From assembly GCA_009778295.1 (NCBI GenBank), contig WRKB01000273.1, positions 1-8,443 of the forward strand: a DNA stretch of 8,443 nucleotides, in the 5' to 3' direction. Of the stretch, positions 1 through 5,612 are shown in pieces. The translations under genes were made by a program, and so were the position numbers. How positions within the stretch are numbered: position 1 is the first letter of the stretch; each line of letters begins with the position of its first letter. Below the pieces are notes generated by a model. The model was given only the letters and a program-made list of their open reading frames with translations, was not told the origin of the DNA and did no database searches. The stretch comes from Betaproteobacteria bacterium (lineage in GTDB: Bacteria; Desulfobacterota; Desulfovibrionia; Desulfovibrionales; Desulfovibrionaceae).

Positions 1-135
1 ACCCCCGGCGCGCTTATGGACGCCGCCAAAGACCTTGGCGGCGCGGCTGTCCAGCAGGGGGGAAGCGCCGGGCAAAAAGCCGGTGATGCCGCCCGCGGCG
101 CTAAAAATGTCTTAAAAGGAGTTTTCGGGAAATAG
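1..135 (+). CDS. C-terminal 44 residues of an unidentified protein
   Basis: An open frame enters from the left edge and ends at TAG 133-135. The visible tail is rich in Gly, Ala, Lys and Gln and low in complexity, with short repeated patterns such as GGAA, AGQKAGDAA and ARGAK, and it closes with VLKGVFGK, a short amphipathic basic end. Tails of this kind occur at the C-terminus of some AsmA-like envelope proteins, but too little is present to name a family, so this is only a guess. The codon pattern (GCC/GGC rich) fits real coding sequence. It is followed by 158 bases without a gene before motA, so it need not be in the same transcript. Confidence 0.6.
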   Translation, partial: TPGALMDAAKDLGGAAVQQGGSAGQKAGDAARGAKNVLKGVFGK

Positions 136-155
136 AGAGCCAAAAATTTTTTTGT

Positions 156-174
156 CCCCAACACCATGTCGGGG
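156..174. other. small hairpin between the upstream gene and motA
   Basis: CCCCAACA and TGTCGGGG flank a CCA loop. On the + strand this pairs 7 of 8 positions (one A-C mismatch); on the - strand the mismatch becomes a G-U wobble, giving an 8-bp stem. The T-run (147-153) lies before the stem on the + strand, not after it, so it is not a textbook intrinsic terminator for the upstream gene. Any terminator role is weakly supported. Confidence 0.3.
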
Positions 175-175
175 C

Positions 176-203
176 TAAAGATTTTAGTGGCTTCGTGCGA
201 TGA
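176..203 (+). promoter_or_regulatory. sigma-28 (FliA)-like promoter candidate for motAB
   Basis: TAAAGATT at 176-183 matches the enterobacterial FliA -35 consensus TAAAGTTT at 7 of 8 positions. After 12 bases, TGCGATGA at 196-203 keeps the CGAT core of the -10 consensus GCCGATAA (5 of 8 match). The usual spacer is 11, so this one is a base long. Stator genes are often FliA-dependent late flagellar genes, which makes the match more credible. It lies about 90 bases upstream of the motA start. A sigma-70 alternative around the TATATAT run at 203-209 has no convincing -35 box. Confidence 0.35.
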
Positions 204-293
204 TATATATAGTTAACACGAAGGAACGGAAGACGCTTTCGCTGTCAGCACCGGACGGAGCTCCTCAAAGGTAAGATGTTCTAAAGAAGCACT

Positions 294-1142
294 ATGTATA
301 TATTTATTGGTCTTGGTATTGTCGTTCTTTCCGTGGCTGGCGGCTATATGCTGGCGGGCGGCAATTTCAGTATTCTGGTCCAGCCTGCCGAGTATATCAT
401 CATTCTCGGCTGCGGTCTGGGGGCCTTTTTCGGCTCACAGACCAAGTATACCTGGAGTCTGGTTGTCAGCAGCATCAAGCATGTCTTCGGCGACCCCAGC
501 TCAAGCAAGGGAAAATATCTGGAAACTCTGGCCCTGCTATATGCGCTTTTTTCCAAGATGCATCGCGAAGGGGTGATCAGTATCGAAGGCGATATTGAGC
601 GTCCTGAATCCAGTCCCATCTTCAGCAAGTATCCCACTATATCCGGCAAGCAGCGTACGGTAAATTTCATCAGCGACACCCTGCGCGTATACCTCACCAC
701 CGGCGATCCTGCAGACATCGACAGCCTGATGACCGTAGACATGGCCACCATGCATGAAGAAGAGCTGCTCCCGGCCCACGGGGTTTCTCACATGGCCGAC
801 TCACTGCCCGGCATGGGGATTGTGGCTGCGGTACTTGGTGTTGTGCTGACCATGGGCATGATCAATGAACCCCCGGAAGTGCTCGGGCATCATATCGGCG
901 CGGCCCTTGTAGGCACTTTTATCGGTATTCTCTTCTGTTACGGCATTTTCGGCCCTATGGGCGCCAAACTGGAAAACTACGCCCACGAGGAACATTTTTA
1001 CTACAATGCTATAAAAGAAGCCGTAGCCGCGGCTATTCGCGGCTGTACACCCCTTATTGCCGTCGAATACGGCAGACGCGCCATTCCCTATCCATTCCGG
1101 CCGGGTTTTGGAGAAATGGAAGAAAAGCTGAAGAGCGGATAG
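294..1142 (+). CDS. motA: flagellar motor stator protein MotA
   Basis: A 282-residue inner-membrane protein, close to E. coli MotA (295). Together with MotB it forms the proton channel that drives flagellar rotation by pushing on FliG. Membrane helices lie at about 3-22 and 32-48 (GGYMLAGG, QPAEYIIILG), followed by a cytoplasmic loop at about 50-168 and two further helices at about 172-190 and 200-222. The two conserved prolines are in DSLPGMG (P172) and GIFGPMG (P221), matching E. coli P173 and P222. The C-terminal signature AVEYGRR (256-262) is present. In the FliG-facing loop Glu98 is kept, but the position equivalent to E. coli Arg90 reads His90, with Arg91 beside it. The ATG at 294 has only a weak Shine-Dalgarno (AAAGAAG, 283-289), and no better upstream start exists because the ATG at 275 meets a stop at once. 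motB follows after 69 bases. Confidence 0.95.
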   Translation: MYIFIGLGIVVLSVAGGYMLAGGNFSILVQPAEYIIILGCGLGAFFGSQTKYTWSLVVSSIKHVFGDPSSSKGKYLETLALLYALFSKMHREGVISIEGDIERPESSPIFSKYPTISGKQRTVNFISDTLRVYLTTGDPADIDSLMTVDMATMHEEELLPAHGVSHMADSLPGMGIVAAVLGVVLTMGMINEPPEVLGHHIGAALVGTFIGILFCYGIFGPMGAKLENYAHEEHFYYNAIKEAVAAAIRGCTPLIAVEYGRRAIPYPFRPGFGEMEEKLKSG

Positions 1143-1197
1143 GATTGTTTCCGAATACCGGCTGCGGCGTGTGGCTGGGCAAAAGACAAAAGATAAC

Positions 1198-1204
1198 AGG
1201 AAGG
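1198..1204 (+). promoter_or_regulatory. strong ribosome binding site of motB
   Basis: AGGAAGG lies 7 bases before the ATG at 1212. An in-frame TAA at 1194-1196 blocks any longer reading. Together they fix the motB start and therefore show that its short N-terminus is real in this sequence. Confidence 0.8.
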
Positions 1205-1211
1205 AAACGTC

Positions 1212-1922
1212 ATGGGAAGTTCATGGAAAGTCGCTTACGCCGACTTCATGACAGCGATGATGGCCTTTTTTCTGCTGATGTGGATTTTGAACATGACGCC
1301 CCCGGAATCAAAACAAGGGCTGGCCGCATATTTCGCAAGCGAACGTTCCTTTGAATCCAGCTCGGTTTCCCCTGTTTCTAACAATCCTTTTATCCAGCAA
1401 ACCGATAAAATCGACACGCGGGAATTCAAGATTTCCGAAGTGGAAAAATCCCATCTTGCCATCGCTCAAAAGCTCAAACAGATGTTGATGGCGGATGCCG
1501 TGCCGCAAAGCTCCACCGGTATCAGCTCGGATGACGTGGGCGTACAGTTGCGTATCAACTCGGATCTCATGTTTAAGCCGGGCACGGCAGAGCTTTCGCC
1601 CGGAGCCGGAAAAGCGCTTCAAGACGTGATCACCATTCTCCAGGAATATAATCTGTATCTGGTTGTGCGCGGGCACGCCGACAGTGATGAAGTGCGTCCG
1701 CCCTATCCTTCCAATTGGGAGCTTTCCGGTGCCCGTGCGGCAGCCGTATTGCGTTACCTCGTGGAGGTTGGTAAAATTAAGGCTACCCGACTGCGTGGCG
1801 TTGCTTACGCAGACACCCGGCCTGTGGAACCCGACGTCGATGAGGCAGCCAAAGCGAAAAACCGGCGCGTGGAATTTTATTTCCACAGGCCGGAAGTCAT
1901 GTCGTATAGTGTGGTGTATTGA
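1212..1922 (+). CDS. motB: flagellar motor stator protein MotB, short N-terminal form
   Basis: A 236-residue partner of MotA: one membrane helix carrying the proton-accepting aspartate, then a periplasmic OmpA-like domain that anchors the stator to peptidoglycan. The signature WKVAYADFMTAMMAFF at 5-20 is almost identical to E. coli MotB, and Asp11 corresponds to its essential Asp32. A plug-like amphipathic stretch follows the helix (about 32-45). The OmpA domain spans about 108-228, with GHADSDE (154-160) and NWELSGARAA (168-177), whose Asp157 and Arg175 are the expected peptidoglycan contacts, and NRRVEF (217-222). Only 10 residues precede the channel aspartate, against 31 in E. coli, so the usual basic cytoplasmic tail is missing. 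The C-terminal extension of enterobacterial MotB is also absent (308 residues there). The start is fixed by a strong RBS and an upstream in-frame stop. The gene sits 69 bases after motA and 21 bases before wbaP. Confidence 0.94.
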   Translation: MGSSWKVAYADFMTAMMAFFLLMWILNMTPPESKQGLAAYFASERSFESSSVSPVSNNPFIQQTDKIDTREFKISEVEKSHLAIAQKLKQMLMADAVPQSSTGISSDDVGVQLRINSDLMFKPGTAELSPGAGKALQDVITILQEYNLYLVVRGHADSDEVRPPYPSNWELSGARAAAVLRYLVEVGKIKATRLRGVAYADTRPVEPDVDEAAKAKNRRVEFYFHRPEVMSYSVVY

Positions 1923-1943
1923 TATATATGCCATTTTTGCTTT

Positions 1944-3368
1944 ATGCCAGTATCCAATAAGGACAGGCAGCCTGCTCCGCTTTTTTCTGCGTGGCGGCCA
2001 AGCCGCAGCGCGTTGTTGTTGCTCAGTGACTGTCTCGCTGTTCTGGGCAGCTATTGGCTGTTGATATTGCTGCGCCATGCCGCCACGCCGTTGCCGCTGG
2101 ATCTGTACTTGCGCCTCAGCCCGGTACTGCTGCTTGCTCCATTTCTGGGGCAGGCGCTCGGTAGTTGTCAGAGCATAGCCCTGCCGCCGCCGCGTGAGAT
2201 TAAAGCCTTGTCTCTGGCAACTACTTTGGCATTCGCCGGGGTCATGCTCTTTATGTTCGCGACCAAAAGTGGAGAAGATTTTTCACGTTTGGCGGTTCTC
2301 GGCGCATGGCTGCTCAGCCTGCTTACGGTGCCTGCTGCACGCAGCCTGTTGCGCCGTCGCTATTGTCGATGTTCCTGGTGGGGCAGCCCACTTGTTCTGC
2401 TGGGCACGGAAAAAGCTGATGAGCTGCGTACAAGCCTTGAAAAGTATCCAGAGCGCGGTTTAAGGTTTGTAGCGCAGCTTGATGCCGCCTTCGCAAGCGG
2501 CGGCTTGTATCCGCAGCTTGTGACCACAGCGCGGCAGCATCCGCAAGCGTTTATTCTGCTTCTCCCTGACGCGTTTGCCTTTCACAGTTCTTCCGGGGCG
2601 CAAAGCCTGAGCCTTCTGCTGGCGGAACTCAACCTTCATTTTAGGGGCGTGTTGCTCCTGCCGGAAGTTATTGCGGATAACCCTTCCATCTGGCTGACGC
2701 CGCGTGATTTAGGTGATAGCACTGCCCTGCTTGTGCGCCAAAATCTGTACGATAAGCGCAGGCTTCTCCTCAAGCGTATGCTGGATCTAAGCCTCATTGC
2801 ACTGTGCGCTTGCCTGATGCTGCCCCTGTGGTTTGTCATCGCGCTTGCTATTATGCTCGACAGCCCCGGTTCCCCTGTCTATTTCCAGGAGCGCGTCGGA
2901 CGCAACAACACGCGTTTTCGGGTTTGTAAATTCAGAACCATGGTGCAAAACGCCGATGTCTTGCTGCAAGAGGCATTGACTGGAGATAGCGAGCTGCGTA
3001 GGGCATGGGAGCAGGATCACAAATTGAAGCATGACCCCCGCATCACACGGGTGGGCGCGTTTTTACGTAAAACAAGCCTGGATGAGCTGCCTCAGCTTTG
3101 GAATGTGCTTAAAGGCGACATGAGCCTTGTCGGCCCTCGACCCATTGTGGAAAAGGAAATTGAAAAATATGGACAGGTTTTTGGAGAATATCTCCGCGTA
3201 CGCCCGGGGTTGACAGGTTTATGGCAAATCTCCGGCCGCAATGATACCTCTTACGAGGAACGGGTACGTCTGGATCAGTATTACGTGAGCAACTGGTCTG
3301 TCTGGTTCGATATCTGGATTCTGGCCAAAACTTTGCCTGTTGTTCTGTTCGGCCGGGGAGCGTATTAG
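1944..3368 (+). CDS. wbaP: WbaP-type undecaprenyl-phosphate hexose-1-phosphate transferase
   Basis: A 474-residue membrane enzyme, nearly the length of Salmonella WbaP (476). The family moves a sugar-1-phosphate (galactose-1-P in WbaP, glucose-1-P in relatives) from UDP-sugar to undecaprenyl phosphate, the first step of O-antigen, capsule or exopolysaccharide synthesis at the inner membrane. Four hydrophobic segments lie at about 22-44, 55-78, 88-106 and 114-131, followed by a soluble middle domain at about 146-270. The catalytic transferase domain runs from about 275 to the end: KRMLDL (277-282) opening the re-entrant helix, FQERVGRNN (314-322), FRTM (330-333), SLDELPQLWNVLKGDMS (378-394) with the Asp380-Glu381 catalytic dyad, VGPRP (396-400) and RPGLTG (420-425). 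The ending RGAY also matches WbaP. The sugar cannot be read from sequence. ATG 1944 has no visible Shine-Dalgarno but is 21 bases after the in-frame motB stop, and the next Met is at residue 101. No other glycan gene is nearby. Confidence 0.88.
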   Translation: MPVSNKDRQPAPLFSAWRPSRSALLLLSDCLAVLGSYWLLILLRHAATPLPLDLYLRLSPVLLLAPFLGQALGSCQSIALPPPREIKALSLATTLAFAGVMLFMFATKSGEDFSRLAVLGAWLLSLLTVPAARSLLRRRYCRCSWWGSPLVLLGTEKADELRTSLEKYPERGLRFVAQLDAAFASGGLYPQLVTTARQHPQAFILLLPDAFAFHSSSGAQSLSLLLAELNLHFRGVLLLPEVIADNPSIWLTPRDLGDSTALLVRQNLYDKRRLLLKRMLDLSLIALCACLMLPLWFVIALAIMLDSPGSPVYFQERVGRNNTRFRVCKFRTMVQNADVLLQEALTGDSELRRAWEQDHKLKHDPRITRVGAFLRKTSLDELPQLWNVLKGDMSLVGPRPIVEKEIEKYGQVFGEYLRVRPGLTGLWQISGRNDTSYEERVRLDQYYVSNWSVWFDIWILAKTLPVVLFGRGAY

Positions 3369-3399
3369 CCCGGATATTTTTGAGCGTCTCATCCCAGGA

Positions 3400-3443
3400 T
3401 GCAATCAAAGGGATTGCAACTTGGCATCAAAGATAATCTGCCA
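3400..3443. terminator. inverted repeats between convergent genes, possible bidirectional terminator
   Basis: TGCAATC (3400-3406) and GATTGCA (3412-3418) form a perfect 7-bp stem with a 5-base loop. Four bases on, TGGCA (3422-3426) and TGCCA (3439-3443) form a second 5-bp stem around 12 bases. They sit in the 99-base gap (3369-3467) where wbaP and the MFS gene converge, the place where a shared terminator is expected. Neither stem is directly followed by a T-run on either strand, so intrinsic termination is not clearly supported. Confidence 0.35.
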
Positions 3444-3467
3444 TAGACTTTCCTTTCCCCCTCAAAC

Positions 3468-4874
3468 TTATTGCCCCGCAGTTTTCGTATTTGTGCCGCG
3501 CGTGTAACGCCGGCGTCCGAGCGCACAGCAGAGGGCCAGCAGATTGAGCCCGGCGAAAATACAAAAGTCAAGGCGCATGCTTTCCATAAAGGCCTGGACA
3601 TTTTCCGGGCGCAGCGGAGCCTGCCCCATAAAGAAGCTTAAGGTAGTGGTGACGATGATCATGTTTATCAGCATGCCACCGGTGCGCACTGCGCCGGTGA
3701 CGCCCGACGCCTGCCCCAGATAGCGCGCGCCGGCGCTTCCCAGAATGAGTGTGGTATTGGGAGTGGCAAAAAGTCCGATCCCCATACCGAGGAGAATCTG
3801 TATCCCTACAAGCAGGGTCAGGGGGGTGTCAGCTTCGATCAGGGCGCCCAAAGCGATTCCCAGGCCGCAAAGTCCAATCCCCAGTGTACTGATGAGGTTA
3901 GCGCCATAACGATCCGAAAGGCGGCCAGAGGGAGGGGCGGTAAGCATTTGCACAACGGCCTGCACTGCCAGAAACATTCCGGCGTCGTTGACGGATAGTC
4001 CACGCAAGCTTTGGAGATACATACTAAAATAAAAACTTACGCCAAAGCTTGATGCATAGTTGACGAAGGCCGCCAGAGCCGCCAGGGCAAAGATACGATT
4101 CTGCGTGAAAAGCCGTAGTTCCAAAAGTGGAAATGTACTATGCCATTCCAGACGAATATAGCAGATCAACAAGCAGAGCGCGCCCACCAGCATCCAAGGC
4201 GCCCAGAATGCGTATTGGAGTGAGCTGGCCCCCAGCGCCAGGCACGACATGAAGCCGCCGTAGCAAAAAAAACCAAGCCAATCAAAGGGTTCACCTCGGC
4301 TAGGCCGCCATTCTTCTTGTAGGTTGTGGTGCATGAGCAGCCATGCTCCCACAGCGCTGAGCGCACTGCCCCAGAACAGCCAACGCCATCCGAATGCGCC
4401 GGCAAGCAGGCCAGCAAGCGCCGGACCGCAGGAAATGCCCGCATATACAGATGCTGCGCTGATTCCTAGGATCGTGCCGCGCTTGTCGGCTGGGGCAAGG
4501 GTCATCAGAATGGCTAGGCCGCTGGCGTTGAAAAGAGCTGCCCCCAAGCCCTGGATAAAGCGGATGCAAACAAAAATTTCAAAATGCCGGACGAAGCCGA
4601 GCGCGGCGGAACATAGGCAAAAAATGCCCAACCCGCTGAGAAAAAGGCGGCGACGGCCCAGGATGTCGCCGATACGCCCCGAACTGAGTTGGGCGATGGC
4701 TAAGCTTAAGGTGTAAATGGTGCTGATCAGGCTGAGCTGCCGTGCGCTGAGGTCGAGATCTCCGCCGAGAATGGGCAGCACGGCATTCACACCCGCCAGC
4801 ATGAAAGGCAGAATGAATTGTGAGGCGCATACGGAAAATAATATCGCACGTAAAGGGCGGGGGATTTCACGCAT
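3468..4874 (-). CDS. MFS transporter, DHA2 (EmrB/QacA)-like drug exporter
   Basis: A 468-residue inner-membrane transporter of the major facilitator superfamily, likely a proton-driven exporter of drugs or other small molecules; the substrate is unknown. About 14 hydrophobic segments can be counted, typical of the DHA2 group. Motif A is GRIGDILGRRR (66-76) in the loop after helix 2, with a second copy, SGRLSDRYG (316-324), in the C-terminal half. The antiporter motif C is in GISCGPALAGLL (146-157), followed by FGWRWLFW (161-168), characteristic of EmrB relatives. In helix 1 the usual acidic residue before the N-x-x-LP motif is not seen (MLAGVNAVLP, 25-34). The frame stays open upstream to 5135, but that extension overlaps the DedA gene and is not MFS-like. 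ATG 4874 gives a normal N-terminus before helix 1, although no Shine-Dalgarno precedes it. Same strand as the DedA gene, 70 bases downstream of it. Confidence 0.88.
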   Translation of the reverse strand: MREIPRPLRAILFSVCASQFILPFMLAGVNAVLPILGGDLDLSARQLSLISTIYTLSLAIAQLSSGRIGDILGRRRLFLSGLGIFCLCSAALGFVRHFEIFVCIRFIQGLGAALFNASGLAILMTLAPADKRGTILGISAASVYAGISCGPALAGLLAGAFGWRWLFWGSALSAVGAWLLMHHNLQEEWRPSRGEPFDWLGFFCYGGFMSCLALGASSLQYAFWAPWMLVGALCLLICYIRLEWHSTFPLLELRLFTQNRIFALAALAAFVNYASSFGVSFYFSMYLQSLRGLSVNDAGMFLAVQAVVQMLTAPPSGRLSDRYGANLISTLGIGLCGLGIALGALIEADTPLTLLVGIQILLGMGIGLFATPNTTLILGSAGARYLGQASGVTGAVRTGGMLINMIIVTTTLSFFMGQAPLRPENVQAFMESMRLDFCIFAGLNLLALCCALGRRRYTRGTNTKTAGQ

Positions 4875-4912
4875 GGAAGAGCAATAGACTGCGTGCTTGC
4901 GAAGATCAAGAG

Positions 4913-4943
4913 CCGCTACATAGGTCCCCCTTGCGGGGAGCGG
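4913..4943 (-). promoter_or_regulatory. hairpin with start-stop mini-ORF in the MFS leader
   Basis: Between the DedA stop and the MFS start, TCCCC (4925-4929) pairs with GGGGA (4935-4939), and CCGC (4913-4916) can pair with GCGG (4940-4943) around an 8-base bulge. On the - strand the same bases give AAGGGGG (4932-4926), 4 bases before an ATG (4921-4919) that is followed immediately by TAG (4918-4916). The only Shine-Dalgarno-like sequence in this leader therefore serves a one-codon ORF, while the MFS start has none. A role as attenuator or translational control element is inference. No T-run follows, so it is not a standard terminator. Confidence 0.3.
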
Positions 4944-4944
4944 T

Positions 4945-5592
4945 TCAGTGGTCTTTGTGCTCCATGGAGCCGCTGTTTTGGGAAGCCCTTCCCCTGGCGT
5001 TATTTTCCTCGATAATCCGCATGAGTTCCTGGCTGCGTCTGCGCTGCCTGATATACCAGATAAGGCTCGCGAGTACGGCGGCCACTGCCAGAATATAAAA
5101 GGCCACATGGCTCGCCTTCTGCATGAACTCTTCAAAGAGCTTGCCGAAGAAAAAACCGCCCCAGGTAAAGGTCAGTGCCCATGTGCCAGCTCCAATGACG
5201 TTGAGTATCAGGAATTTCAGGTGGTTGACTTTATTGATGCCGAGCATGATGGGGGTAACGTTGCGTACTCCGTACACAAAGCGGAAACCAAGAATCAGGG
5301 GAGTCTCGTACCTGCGGATCAAGTGTTCCGCCCGATCCGCATTCCGGGCAAGCTTGGGGAAGCGGGACAGCACGGCGGCCCCTTTGCATTTACCCAGCAG
5401 AAACATGAGCTGATCGCTCGTACAACTGCCGCAAAAGGCACAGAGCGCTATGAATTTGGGATCCATATACCCCTGCTGCGCCAGGACGCCGGCAATAATG
5501 ACAACGGTCTCCCCTTCCAGAAAGGTCCAGATGAGGATGGTCAAATATCCGTAGTTATGCAGCAATACTAGAGGATCCAAGCCGAAAAACAT
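4945..5592 (-). CDS. DedA-family membrane protein, YohD-like
   Basis: A 215-residue inner-membrane protein of the DedA family (VTT/SNARE-associated domain, PF09335). Members are linked to membrane homeostasis, and some flip undecaprenyl phosphate or phospholipids back across the membrane; which lipid this one handles cannot be read from sequence. The features resemble E. coli YohD: NYGYLTI near the start, FLEGETVVIIAGVLAQQG (24-41) with the membrane-embedded acidic residues, SDQLMFLLGKCKG (59-71), GFRFVYGVRNVTPIMLG (102-118) with the conserved Arg104 and Arg110, and NVIGAGTWAL (131-140). A last helix at about 163-181 is followed by a charged cytoplasmic tail (RQRRRSQEL and onward). The start is supported by AGGGGAA on the - strand (5603-5597) a few bases upstream. 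It begins 20 bases after the M16 peptidase stop, so the two genes are probably cotranscribed. Confidence 0.9.
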   Translation of the reverse strand: MFFGLDPLVLLHNYGYLTILIWTFLEGETVVIIAGVLAQQGYMDPKFIALCAFCGSCTSDQLMFLLGKCKGAAVLSRFPKLARNADRAEHLIRRYETPLILGFRFVYGVRNVTPIMLGINKVNHLKFLILNVIGAGTWALTFTWGGFFFGKLFEEFMQKASHVAFYILAVAAVLASLIWYIRQRRRSQELMRIIEENNARGRASQNSGSMEHKDH

Positions 5593-5612
5593 GTGGTTCC
5601 CCTATTCGGCGT

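Noticed and set aside
187..205. sigma-54 promoter (GG-N10-GC) before motA
   Set aside because: The GG at 189-190 is not followed by GC at the required distance (bases 201-202 are TG).
257..264. GGAGCTCC palindrome as an operator or motA ribosome binding site
   Set aside because: An 8-base palindrome is expected by chance in a window of this size, and it lies about 30 bases before the motA start, too far for ribosome binding.
1308..2078. 256-residue open frame on the - strand
   Set aside because: It covers motB and the start of wbaP on the other strand. It is rich in His, Arg and Gln and has no domain, typical of an antisense shadow.
4875..5135. 87-residue N-terminal extension of the MFS protein
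   Set aside because: Most of it overlaps the DedA gene in another frame, it is not MFS-like, and no alternative ATG, GTG or TTG lies in frame between the DedA stop and ATG 4874.
4948..5571. 207-residue open frame on the + strand
   Set aside because: It is fully antisense to the DedA gene, whose family motifs and RBS are clear. The translation has no recognisable domain and is a by-product of the coding frame opposite.
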